From: Bacteroidota bacterium
Lineage (GTDB): Bacteria; Bacteroidota; Ignavibacteria; Kryptoniales; JAKASW01
Reading direction: 5' to 3'
NCBI GenBank assembly: GCA_021845665.1
Contig: JAJZVO010000016.1
Coordinates: forward strand, 1 to 64,000
DNA length: 64,000 bases
The notes below the pieces were generated by a model. The model was not told where the DNA came from. It saw only the letters and a program-made list of their open reading frames with translations, and did no database searches. Made by a program: the position numbers and the translations under genes. Positions 19,211-27,953 of this stretch are shown here, in pieces; positions within the stretch are counted from its first letter, which is position 1; every line of letters begins with the position of its first letter.

Positions 19211-20310
19211 TGAAAGCTATTTCAATCAAACCGGGAACAAAAAACATAAATCTTGTTGATCGTCCCGAACCGAATATCAGTGCACCCGACGATGTGAAAG
19301 TGAAAGTGATCAGAGTCGGGATATGCGGAACAGACAGGGAAGAGGCCTCCGGCGGCAGGTCGCTTGCACCCAAAGGGTCCGCCGACCTGGTGCTGGGACA
19401 TGAAATGTTCGGAAGAGTTGTGGAGACAGGCAAGTCTGTCACCAGGGTAAAGAAGGATGACTATATAGTTTTCACGGTCAGGCGGGGTTGCGGGAAATGC
19501 CTCCCGTGTCTCATGAATCGCTCCGACATGTGCCTGACCGGGGAGTATCATGAACGCGGAATCTGGGGACTCGACGGCTACCAGACGGAATATGTTGTAG
19601 ACAAAGAACAATACATTGTCCATGTCCCCTCCGAACTGGAGTCAATCGGCGTATTGACCGAGCCGACCTCGGTTGCCGAGAAGGCGATCGACGAGGCCGT
19701 GAGAATACAGACATCGCGTCTTCCGGACGCAGGCTCCACGCCGGACTGGCTTTATGGAAAGAGATGTCTCGTCGCAGGTCTCGGGCCAATCGGTCTGCTG
19801 GCGGCGATTGCTCTCGTACTTCGCGGTGCAGACGTGTACGGGCTTGACATCGTCGACGAGAAGAGCGTCCGCCCGCAATGGCTCGAGAAGATTGGAGGGA
19901 AATATCTTGACGGCAGGTCGATCCCAGCTCAGAAAGTGGCGGAATCGGTGGTGCCGATGGATCTCGTCTTTGACGCAACTGGAGTGGCCCCCGTCGAGTT
20001 CAATCTTCTGGACGCTCTTGGGATGAATGGCGTCTATGTCTTGACCGGCGTCCCGGGCGGAGATCGTCCGCTGCAGATAGACGGTGCGGATCTCATCAGG
20101 CGCCTCGTACTCAAAAACCAGGTAATGATCGGAAGCGTGAATGCCGCTCGCGATCACTTCCAGTTCGCCGTCGACGATCTCGCGCATGCGAAGCTTCTCT
20201 GGGGAGATCACCTCAACAAGCTGATAACTAACAGGCATAGGTCCGACGAATTCTCATCGGCCTTCTCACATCACGGTGACGACGAGATAAAAGCGGTTGT
20301 AGAATGGTAG
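19207..20310 (+). CDS. Zinc-dependent glucose/galactose dehydrogenase-like MDR enzyme
   Basis: 367 residues of the medium-chain dehydrogenase family. Catalytic zinc residues are suggested by GICGTDREE and LGHEMFGRV, and the structural zinc lobe is GCGKCLPCLMNRSDMC. The nucleotide fold has GLGPIGLLAAIALV. The C-terminal half, with LDALGMNGVYVLTGVPGG and KNQVMIGSVNAARDHFQ, resembles the archaeal-type glucose dehydrogenase C-terminus. It would oxidise an aldose to the lactone with NAD(P). The ATG overlaps the GH36 stop in an ATGA junction with AGGAG upstream, so the two are translationally coupled and the enzyme may act on sugar released by GH36. Confidence 0.8.
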   Translation: MMKAISIKPGTKNINLVDRPEPNISAPDDVKVKVIRVGICGTDREEASGGRSLAPKGSADLVLGHEMFGRVVETGKSVTRVKKDDYIVFTVRRGCGKCLPCLMNRSDMCLTGEYHERGIWGLDGYQTEYVVDKEQYIVHVPSELESIGVLTEPTSVAEKAIDEAVRIQTSRLPDAGSTPDWLYGKRCLVAGLGPIGLLAAIALVLRGADVYGLDIVDEKSVRPQWLEKIGGKYLDGRSIPAQKVAESVVPMDLVFDATGVAPVEFNLLDALGMNGVYVLTGVPGGDRPLQIDGADLIRRLVLKNQVMIGSVNAARDHFQFAVDDLAHAKLLWGDHLNKLITNRHRSDEFSSAFSHHGDDEIKAVVEW

Positions 20311-20711
20311 GAGGCAACTAAATCCATCGGAGGTGTGGACGGGCAGAGTGGTCGTAGCCTGTCCAAAGTCCATCCGCGATTTCGTGACCTCCAGAAAATT
20401 CCCCGGTTCAATATCCGTTTTGTGTGAATCCTTATGATGCATCCGACTACTTCTTCCCGGCTGACTGTGTGTGCGGTCTGCACGAAGCGACAAGCGTTCG
20501 CCAGATTCCTTATCCTTAAAGCATTCGTTTTGGCTTTTGACGGACCCGGTGGTTAAGTCTTGATATCCGGACCAACTAAAGCGGAACCTGGGGCATTATG
20601 TTGTACCGGCGTTGTTTGACATATTCCCGACAACTATATTAATCTACGATATCCTCTATCCCCTCTATGAACTAGCTCTGCTATTTTAATGACGGATTGA
20701 AAAGTATATTT
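20311..20711. other. Gene-free interval
   Basis: About 400 bp with no supportable ORF, hairpin terminator or recognisable regulatory site. The last 60 bases before the glycosyltransferase are AT-rich and probably hold its promoter. Confidence 0.4.
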
Positions 20712-21926
20712 ATGTCCGAGAAAAATGAAATCAGCCAGTATATCGTCACAACTGCCCTGATGGGATTCGGGCATCTCAGGGCCGCGCACAACATCGCGAG
20801 CTTCGGTCATGCGACCGTTGCCAGGGTTGACCGCGAACCGTATGTCGGCTTAGTCGACAAGATTGTTTGGGACGGTGCTCAAAATACTCACACTCACGCC
20901 TCGAGGGAAGTGGACGGGAAGAACAAGCTGCTGTATAATTGGTTCGAAGGGATGATGAAAATTCCCGAAGGCGACTCTTCTCCGTCGATGGCGGCTTCCA
21001 GGTTTGTACGTGCAATCGGGAAACTCGGAGTGGGGAGAAAGTTCTTTACTTCCCTCGACAGCCGATACCCCACACTTGTCCATACATTTTATCTCCCCGC
21101 GATGCTTTCAGTTTACCGGAAATATCCGGGTAGGGATTTCCTCCTTCTTTGCGACACTGACTTTCACAGGGTATGGGTGCCAGTCGATCCGAAAGCGGGT
21201 AATCTCAAGTACATGGTGCCCATCTCGAAGTCAGCCGACAGGCTGATCTCTTACGGGGTTCGGCCGGATGAGATATACACAACGGGGTTTCCTCTTCCCG
21301 CGGCCTACACCGGTACGAAGGATCTGAGCACTCTTATCACTGCCTTCAACGCAAGAAGAAACCGTCTGCGGCGTGATTCGAACGTCCCGTTTACGCTCAT
21401 GTTCCCATTCAGTGGGGCCGGCGCGTACTTTAACCTGCTTGCCGAGTTGGTTAAGTCGATGACCGGGTCTTTCATAGAGGGGAGCCTGAGGCTGATCGTG
21501 TTTTGCGGCGACAACGAGCGTGCGTTCACCGGCACAAAGAATCTGTTCATCAGCTGCAATCTCGAGGATTCGGAGTACACGGAAATCATTTTCGACAAAG
21601 ACATCTTCAGTTCCTTCGATCGATTCAACGAAGCGCTCAAGTCTACCGATCTTATCATCACGAAGCCGAGCGAGTTGGTCTTCTACGCCGCGCTCGGCAT
21701 ACCTATGGCCTTTCTCCCCCCTATCGGTTCCCATGAGGCAAGAAACCGCGAGTACCTCATCGAGAACGGGTGCGCAGTCGATCTTCCCGATATCTCTGAG
21801 TTCTCTCGGTGGCTCGATGAAAACCGGAAGAATGAAAAACTCCTTTCGCTGGCGGAGGAAGGTTACCGTAGCCTTCCGAGAATGGGAGCGTCCCAAATAC
21901 ATGAACTCGTCACAGGGAGCAAGTAG
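20712..21926 (+). CDS. GT-B (MurG/GT28-like) glycosyltransferase, possibly glycolipid synthesis
   Basis: 404 residues from ATG, or 409 from TTG at 20697. The N-terminus YIVTTALMGFGHLRAAHNIA matches the acceptor-side loop of MurG and diacylglycerol glycosyltransferases. The C-terminal half has the nucleotide-sugar pattern IITKPSELVFYAALGIPM followed by LPPIGSHEARNREYLIENGC, typical of GT28. No transmembrane helix is seen, as expected for a peripheral enzyme. Length fits the family. MurG itself is unlikely because the mur context is absent. It converges on a GT21-type gene, which suggests sugar-lipid synthesis. No clear ribosome site precedes the ATG. Confidence 0.65.
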   Translation: MSEKNEISQYIVTTALMGFGHLRAAHNIASFGHATVARVDREPYVGLVDKIVWDGAQNTHTHASREVDGKNKLLYNWFEGMMKIPEGDSSPSMAASRFVRAIGKLGVGRKFFTSLDSRYPTLVHTFYLPAMLSVYRKYPGRDFLLLCDTDFHRVWVPVDPKAGNLKYMVPISKSADRLISYGVRPDEIYTTGFPLPAAYTGTKDLSTLITAFNARRNRLRRDSNVPFTLMFPFSGAGAYFNLLAELVKSMTGSFIEGSLRLIVFCGDNERAFTGTKNLFISCNLEDSEYTEIIFDKDIFSSFDRFNEALKSTDLIITKPSELVFYAALGIPMAFLPPIGSHEARNREYLIENGCAVDLPDISEFSRWLDENRKNEKLLSLAEEGYRSLPRMGASQIHELVTGSK

Positions 21927-22018
21927 ACGGGGTTACGAAGGCCGACTTGAAATGCGGAAAGCCCGGAGGAAAGGAAACTTAAATATGCGCCCATCGATTG
22001 ACGGCGCAGATTCCTGGA

Positions 22019-23161
22019 CTAATCGTTTGTTGGAAGGAGAAGTGTCTTGTGGGTTATCCTGACCGGGTTTCCCCGCCACTTCGTTTTCCTGTTTATTAAC
22101 GGTATGGGCCAGGTGAAAGCGATGACAAGGTCCTTTAGCGGAGCGGCGAGACATTGACCGATTCCGAGTCCTGTCGAAAGGGCCGCGTTCATAAGCGCGT
22201 CGCCGGAGATTTTTGCCCCCCAACAAAAAGCCGTCAAGAGAGATGCCTCGTAAGAGAATCCCGAGATCGCAGCGAATACCAGCGACCATAATGGGAAGTT
22301 AACCAGTAGTTCGCCAATGTAGGCTGGCTTGTTTAAGTTCCACCTCAACTGTGCCCACCGCGTGTGCCGGTTGAGAAACCGGTTGAAGTCCCACGAGTGG
22401 TTTGTTGTAATGACAGTCTGAGGCGAGACAACAATCCGGTATCCGCTATTCTTATACATCATTCCCATCAGGTAGTCTTCGGCAAGGTAGTTCCTCAGTT
22501 CCCAAATTCCTCCCAAACTGTCAAACTGCGATTTCCGAAAGAAAATAGATTTGCCCACGACAATTTCTATCTCGGCAATATCGAGAAGACTGACGTTGCC
22601 TATCACGAAAGAATTCAGGTGCAGATTCTCAAAAACAGACCCGAGACTTTGTCCGCCGATCCCTCTTATCAGATTCGTTACAAGCCCGACTCTCCCGTCC
22701 CGGAAATACTTCACATTCTCCTTCAAATAATCCGCGTCGACAAGAACGTTGCTGTCGCTTATAACCATGAAATCGTTCTCGGCCACGGGAAACATACCAT
22801 AGAGGTTGCTTACCTTGGGGTTATATCCAAGTACTCGATCACTTACCACACATTTTATTTTCTTGTCAGGGAAGTCTCGCTGTATTTTCTTTACGAGTTC
22901 TATGGCGGAGTCTGTTCGAGATTGGACGCCGATGATGATCTCATAGTCAGGATAATTCTGATTCACGAACGACAGAAGGTTTTGATAAAGGTTCCCTTCG
23001 ACTCCGTTTACCGGCTTCAAAATAGAAATCGGCGGAAGAAAACTATCATCCTCGACGCTATTGTTCCTCCTGGTAAGAAAAAGCTTAAAGGTCGCCGCCA
23101 CAAGGGTCGCCAAATAATAGGCTAATCCCAATCCCACGACAGCTGCCACTACTTCCCTCAT
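22019..23161 (-). CDS. GT2/GT21 ceramide-glucosyltransferase-like (HpnI-like) membrane glycosyltransferase
   Basis: 380 residues from the ATG behind AAAGGAGC, eleven codons inside the ORF-track start. An N-terminal helix (EVVAAVVGLGLAYYLATLVAA) is followed by PPISILKPVNGVEGNLYQNL, a hallmark of the ceramide glucosyltransferase family. ISDSNVLVDADYL supplies the DxD-like site and HTRWAQLRW the R/QxxRW acceptor motif. C-terminal helices (WSLVFAAISGF and beyond) follow. The lipid acceptor is unknown; hopanoid and ceramide are known for relatives. The last 20 residues are strongly basic. It is convergent with the GT28-like gene, with a 92-bp gap. Confidence 0.75.
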   Translation of the reverse strand: MREVVAAVVGLGLAYYLATLVAATFKLFLTRRNNSVEDDSFLPPISILKPVNGVEGNLYQNLLSFVNQNYPDYEIIIGVQSRTDSAIELVKKIQRDFPDKKIKCVVSDRVLGYNPKVSNLYGMFPVAENDFMVISDSNVLVDADYLKENVKYFRDGRVGLVTNLIRGIGGQSLGSVFENLHLNSFVIGNVSLLDIAEIEIVVGKSIFFRKSQFDSLGGIWELRNYLAEDYLMGMMYKNSGYRIVVSPQTVITTNHSWDFNRFLNRHTRWAQLRWNLNKPAYIGELLVNFPLWSLVFAAISGFSYEASLLTAFCWGAKISGDALMNAALSTGLGIGQCLAAPLKDLVIAFTWPIPLINRKTKWRGNPVRITHKTLLLPTND

Positions 23162-23682
23162 TCTGCTCCTTTCTTCTTCACTCTTAATTAACAAAACTAT
23201 TGTGAAATAGTTGTGAAGTCTGTGTGATTTCTTTCTTCGATTTGATTGACAAAATCATTAGCAGTCGCACAGGAATCTACTTCGTGGGGAAACAGGGCTT
23301 ATTACTGTGAGAACGGACCAAAACGGCAGGTAGAGGTGACGGGGTTCACAACGGAAAATAGCTCGAGTCCCGTCTCGTTGCCGATTAAATGGAGGTAATG
23401 GCCACCTTAAGGCCGTGAGCCAGAACGGCATGGCGTGTTTGACCTTCCGCGCGTGTCGCGCGATATTTGCACATCTCTAAAGTTTTTTTATATTTTTAGA
23501 TCGTGGCAGGAGGGCGCGAGACACCGAATAATGGGGTCGCGGCCCGTTGAAGTTAGAAAACCCTGCATGGCCTGTGTCTGTTCAACCGGCAAGTGGTGTG
23601 ATTCCATTTGACCGTATATCGGAGATGGAAAGCGTACTCTGATGTAATTGCCGGTGAATGGGGCGGCCACGAGGAGGAGAGC
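23162..23682. other. Divergent intergenic region between the GT21 and kinase genes
   Basis: 520 bp that must hold both outward promoters. I see no ORF. At 23448-23462 CGCGCG and CGCGCG flank TGT, a perfect six-pair stem, followed 23 bases later by an AT-rich run. Near 23402 GGCCACCTTAAGGCC is a short GGCC dyad. Function is not evident. Confidence 0.45.
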
Positions 23683-26007
23683 ATGAGGGAACAAAAAAAT
23701 GCTGCTGCCGGAGCGGGAGCTTTGAATCTCAAAGCGTGGTTCGGCTCAATCGCTCAGGGATTTCCGCCGGATGAGCTCCATCTTTTCACAAAAGAGATGA
23801 AGTACTTGCTCGGCTCTAAACCAAAACGAAGTCGGCCCGAAAAGGATAATCGTTTTCCGACCGGCAAGTCAATCTTTGATGTCGTTGACGAGGAAATCGC
23901 CGGGCTGATTACGAAAAATATTGACAGAGTTTTGAACGGGGATACGGTTTCGTTCGAGGTTGAGTACAAAGGTAAACGATATCTTTCCCACGCCGTGTCG
24001 CTGTACAACCCTAACGATGCTGAGACATATATACTCGTCCATGCGACCGATGTGACTGAGCTCAAGGATCTAGAGTATAGGTCGGCCGGTCGCGGAGATG
24101 CGAACCAACCGAAGTCTGCCGCCGACCTGAAAGATCCGGCGCAGAACTGGCGGGCTCTTTTTGAGGTCATCCCATTTCCTGCTTTCCTGGTTGATGGAAG
24201 TGGTAAGATCATATCCGCCAATAGAAAATTCCGCAGTTTGCTGGGGTATGCTGAAGGGGAAATCCGTTCACTGGGACTTCAGCAAATTGCCGCAGGGTTC
24301 GATCTGGATGACTGGAAAAGGAAACTGGGCTCGAGAGGTACATCTGGCTCTATCGTCATGAAAGTCGATTTGAGACACGTGAGTGGTATACTCGTCAGCG
24401 GGGAAATGGAATTTGCGGCGACTGGGTCAGGGATTCATGACGCGATATGCGCGTCGGTCCGTGCCGTGGAACATGAGTATCGGGCTAACGGCGATTTGGG
24501 CAGCAGCGATGAAATGTTCCGCCTCATTTCGGAAAACGTCCCGGATCTAATAACGGTAATCGATTTTGCGAGAATGCATGTCTATCTCAATCCTTCGTAC
24601 AAGAACATTATCGGCAGTCGGGACATGCTGCTTGGCGGTGAGGCGCTCGGCCTGGTTCACCCCGATGACAGAGAAAAAGTGAAGGTCGTTTTAAGAGAGG
24701 GATTGTCCAGTGGCATGGAGCAGCGAATAGAATTCAGGCTGTTGACCTCTGACGGAGGCATTCGCTTTGTGGAAGCACGTGGAAAGGCATCACGCGATGC
24801 GGCGGGTAATATGTCCAAAGGTATAATCGTCGGCCGGGATGTTACTGAGCGGAGAAAGCTCGAAGACCAGTACTTTCGTAACCAGAGAATTGAAAGCCTC
24901 GGTACCCTGGCAGGCGGAATCTCTCACGATCTCAACAACGTCCTCACTCCCGTCATCCTCGGCGTGGAAGCGCTGAAAAGGGTACAAATGGAAGAACGGG
25001 GACGGGCCATACTTGACAGTATCGGATCGAGTCTCGGGAGGGGCCGCGATATAGTGAAGCAAGTCCTGACATTCGCCCGTGGTGTGGAAGGTGGGATGAT
25101 GCTGATTCAAGCACGGCACATTATTAAAGAAGCAGTGTCGTTAATCAAAGAAACTTTCCCGAAGTCTATCGCGATTGTCGAAAATGTTCCAAAGTCACTG
25201 TGGCTTGTCAACGGCGACGCTACACGGATAGATCAGCTCATGATGAACCTCGTTGTGAATGCAAGGGATGCCATGCCGGAAGGTGGCATACTTTACGTCT
25301 CCGCTGAAGATACTATGATAGACGAACAGTATGCTGCAATGCAGCCTGCCGCGAAACCAGGTCCATATGTTCGGATAACTGTCCAGGATACCGGCGCCGG
25401 CATGTCGAATGAGGTCAGGGAGCATATCTTCGAGCCATTCTTCACGACGAAGGAAAGCGGAAAGGGAACCGGGCTGGGGCTTTCGATAGTACACACCATA
25501 GTGAAAAATCATGGCGGATTTGTGACGGTAGAAAGTGAACCGGGAAAAGGGACGACGTTCAACGTGTTTTTCCCTGCGGTGGAGTCACAGGACCTTGGCA
25601 GGCCCGAGGAGACAGACTCGAAGTCGCTTGCAGGACACGGCGAACTCGTGCTTGTTGTCGATGATGAAGTCTCGGTCTGTCAGATTACAAAACAGACTCT
25701 CGAAGCCTTCGGCTACCGGGCCATTACCGCTTCTGACGGCACCGAAGCAGTCGCGCTCTTCGCTGAAAAGAAGAATCAGATCTCGCTCGTGCTGATGGAT
25801 ATTGCCATGCCAATTATGGACGGACCGCGCACGATGAGGGCGATTCGAAAACTCAATCCTGGCGTCAAAATAATTGCATCCAGCGGAATCGTTCCCGAAG
25901 GCCAGCTAAAAATTGATGATATGGCTGCACCTAACGAGTATCTTTCCAAACCCTACACTTCGGACAGGCTCCTTCGGACAATTCGCTCAGTTCTTGAAGC
26001 AGCTTGA
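23683..26007 (+). CDS. Hybrid PAS-sensor histidine kinase with C-terminal receiver
   Basis: 774 residues from the ATG behind GAGGAGGAG, 25 codons inside the ORF-track start. Two or three PAS-like modules are visible, at about residues 155-270 (VIPFPAFLVDGSGKIISANR) and 275-400 (MFRLISENVPDLITVIDFAR ending in VGRDVTERRK). The H-box GGISHDLNNVLTP puts the phospho-His near 415. HATPase motifs are MNLVVNARDAMPEGG and GKGTGLGLSIVHTIVKNHGG. The receiver (LVVDDEVSVC, LVLMDIAMPIMDG) has its Asp near 706. No transmembrane helices, so it senses a cytoplasmic signal. Its output partner is not adjacent. A sigma-54 promoter lies 170 bp downstream. Confidence 0.85.
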   Translation: MREQKNAAAGAGALNLKAWFGSIAQGFPPDELHLFTKEMKYLLGSKPKRSRPEKDNRFPTGKSIFDVVDEEIAGLITKNIDRVLNGDTVSFEVEYKGKRYLSHAVSLYNPNDAETYILVHATDVTELKDLEYRSAGRGDANQPKSAADLKDPAQNWRALFEVIPFPAFLVDGSGKIISANRKFRSLLGYAEGEIRSLGLQQIAAGFDLDDWKRKLGSRGTSGSIVMKVDLRHVSGILVSGEMEFAATGSGIHDAICASVRAVEHEYRANGDLGSSDEMFRLISENVPDLITVIDFARMHVYLNPSYKNIIGSRDMLLGGEALGLVHPDDREKVKVVLREGLSSGMEQRIEFRLLTSDGGIRFVEARGKASRDAAGNMSKGIIVGRDVTERRKLEDQYFRNQRIESLGTLAGGISHDLNNVLTPVILGVEALKRVQMEERGRAILDSIGSSLGRGRDIVKQVLTFARGVEGGMMLIQARHIIKEAVSLIKETFPKSIAIVENVPKSLWLVNGDATRIDQLMMNLVVNARDAMPEGGILYVSAEDTMIDEQYAAMQPAAKPGPYVRITVQDTGAGMSNEVREHIFEPFFTTKESGKGTGLGLSIVHTIVKNHGGFVTVESEPGKGTTFNVFFPAVESQDLGRPEETDSKSLAGHGELVLVVDDEVSVCQITKQTLEAFGYRAITASDGTEAVALFAEKKNQISLVLMDIAMPIMDGPRTMRAIRKLNPGVKIIASSGIVPEGQLKIDDMAAPNEYLSKPYTSDRLLRTIRSVLEAA

Positions 26008-26176
26008 GTATTTGCACGTATTCCTGAGTTCTACCGACCTTACACCAATGCCAACTAATGTTCCAGCTGCGGCTAAGCCTGTTAAGCTTTTGTTACTTTA
26101 TGTTACGATTTAGTGACGCTAAAGGTTGGCGGCTATCTGGCAAAGCGATTCGGAGCGCATTTTGATGTTTGCGCTC

Positions 26177-26194
26177 TTGGCATGGCCATTGCAC
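26177..26194 (+). promoter_or_regulatory. Sigma-54 (RpoN) promoter of the DUF4402 gene
   Basis: TTGGCATGGCCATTGCAC matches the consensus TGGCACG-N4-TTGCW with the required GG-N10-GC spacing (GG at 26179-26180, GC at 26191-26192). The predicted transcript start is near 26204, leaving an 87-base leader before the ATG at 26291. Perfect inverted arms CATGGCCA (26181-26188) and TGGCCATG (26205-26212) bracket the -12 element and the start site. Confidence 0.6.
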
Positions 26195-26290
26195 CTTTAA
26201 GCCGTGGCCATGTAGGTATCAGATACGCACACTGATTTTGAAACCCCCTTCAGGCTCCGAATGGTTTTTTAAACACATGAAAGGGTAACA

Positions 26291-26794
26291 ATGAGAAAAA
26301 TAATGCTGGCGGCTTCGATGCTCCTCGGAATTGCGGGTATTGCGTCTGCACAAAGTTTAGCCAACCAGGGCGTTACAATAAACGGTACCGTGATACAGGC
26401 AATCACACTCACGGTCAGTAGTAGTACTTTGAATCTTGGTAACATGGTAGCGGGAACAATCCCGACGCCGATTTCGGCGGCTTCCAGCCCGATAATGTTC
26501 ACTCTGACCGGAAATGGATCTTCTGTCGTCAGTGTCATCTTTTCGTCAGTTACGCTTTCAGGTCCGAGCAGCTCGACGATCACTTTCACCCCGACGGTCG
26601 TTGCAGACTCACTCTCTACGAATCAAGGGAGCGCTCCCAGTATGTCCAGCGGTAGTACTGTCACTCTTTCAGGCAGCAATTACAGCTCTGCCAATTACTA
26701 CTTCTGGCTCGGCGGTAGTGTAGGAACCCTCCCGAACACCCAGACCCCCGGTGCGTATTCAGGTACGTTTACACTTCAAGTGGCTTATAACTAA
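26291..26794 (+). CDS. DUF4402-like secreted protein
   Basis: 167 residues with a clean signal peptide (MRKIMLAASMLLGIAGIASAQ) and GAAAGGG eight bases before the ATG. The mature protein is Ser/Thr/Gly-rich with beta character. The Leu-Asn-Leu-Gly-Asn-Met-Val-Ala-Gly stretch and the ending GAYSGTFTLQVAYN follow the DUF4402 pattern, in which a G-x-Y-x-G-x-F strand closes an immunoglobulin- or pilin-like sandwich. There are no cysteines. It stands alone between a sigma-54-type promoter and a strong terminator, so it appears to be a monocistronic, specifically induced surface or fimbria-like protein. Confidence 0.7.
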   Translation: MRKIMLAASMLLGIAGIASAQSLANQGVTINGTVIQAITLTVSSSTLNLGNMVAGTIPTPISAASSPIMFTLTGNGSSVVSVIFSSVTLSGPSSSTITFTPTVVADSLSTNQGSAPSMSSGSTVTLSGSNYSSANYYFWLGGSVGTLPNTQTPGAYSGTFTLQVAYN

Positions 26795-26836
26795 GAGTTT
26801 CGTTTTCCCTCCTCCTGTACCAGATGGCGAAAGAGA

Positions 26837-26867
26837 CCCGGCACACAATGTGCCGGGCCCTCCTTTC
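26837..26867 (+). terminator. Rho-independent terminator after the DUF4402 gene
   Basis: CCCGGCACA and TGTGCCGGG form a perfect nine-pair stem around a CAA loop, followed by CCCTCCTTTCT. It lies 42 bp after the stop. Confidence 0.8.
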
Positions 26868-27119
26868 TATTACCATCCCCTTCTATCTGCAATCGAATCG
26901 AGCATCTACTCTTCTATCCTGCCGACTTATTAACCCTTACGCAAGAGTCCCTCCTTGACATCACATTGATTAACGTATCCACGTTTCTTAATTTGCAAAC
27001 AGATGGCAGTCCAAAGAATGCATAGCAATTTGTCGTGTGCCAGTTCCGGTAGTGTTCTATTGTCGGCACACTTATTACCCGTGGTACAACGCAAACGGCG
27101 CGGCAGGTGACTAGTCCTC

Positions 27120-27953
27120 ATGGAAACCCAGACTAAAGACCTCAAGATCAACCCCAAATTGGTTAAGGAACTCCTCGTAAGATTCATCCGGGAGGAGACC
27201 CATAAAGTAGGCATGAGTAGGGTGGTAGTGGGATTGTCCGGCGGAGTGGATTCAGCTTTGTCCGCTGCACTTGCCGTTGAAGCGCTCGGAAAAGAAAACG
27301 TCCTTTGTGTTGTGCTTCCGCATAGAACTTCATCGCAGGACAGTCTCGACGACGCGAAACTGTTCGCAGAAAAGTTTGGAGTCAGAACAGAAATCGTGGA
27401 TATCACTCCAGCTGCAGACGCAATTGTAGCCCGTGAACCGAACATGGACAATCTCCGCAAGGGGAATATTTTTTCCAGGACCCGTATGGTCATCCTTTAC
27501 GATACTTCCGCGCGCGAAAGGGCGCTGGTCCTCGGGACGAGCAACAAGACGGAAATGCTTCTTGGTTACGGGACCATCTTCGGCGACATGGCTCATGCTA
27601 TCAACCCGATAGGCGACCTTTACAAGACGCAGGTCTGGCAGCTCGCGGAATTCGTCGGAGTCCCGGAAAGAATAGTGAAAAAGAAACCGAGCGCCGATCT
27701 CTGGGCCGGACAAACCGACGAGCAGGAACTCGGATACACTTACGAAGAAATTGACAAAGTCCTGTATTTGCTGGTAGACCAGAAAATGAAAATCGAAGAG
27801 ATTGTCTCGGGCGGGTTCAGTTCGAACATAGTGAAAGATATGCACGGACGAATCATACGAAGCCAGTTCAAACGAACACCGCCGATTATCGCCAAGGTCG
27901 GACACAGGACGATAAATGTCGATTTCAGATACTTGAGAGACTGGGGGGCATAG
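27120..27953 (+). CDS. nadE: NAD(+) synthase, ammonia-dependent form
   Basis: 277 residues, the size of the single-domain NadE that lacks the glutaminase module. The PP-loop is VVVGLSGGVDSALSAALAVE near residues 36-55. LVLGTSNKTEMLLGYGTIFGD and KKPSADLWAGQTDE are conserved synthetase motifs. It converts nicotinate adenine dinucleotide to NAD+ using ATP and ammonia. The start follows GCAGGTGA. It heads a compact operon whose next gene starts inside its stop codon (TAGTG). Confidence 0.9.
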   Translation: METQTKDLKINPKLVKELLVRFIREETHKVGMSRVVVGLSGGVDSALSAALAVEALGKENVLCVVLPHRTSSQDSLDDAKLFAEKFGVRTEIVDITPAADAIVAREPNMDNLRKGNIFSRTRMVILYDTSARERALVLGTSNKTEMLLGYGTIFGDMAHAINPIGDLYKTQVWQLAEFVGVPERIVKKKPSADLWAGQTDEQELGYTYEEIDKVLYLLVDQKMKIEEIVSGGFSSNIVKDMHGRIIRSQFKRTPPIIAKVGHRTINVDFRYLRDWGA

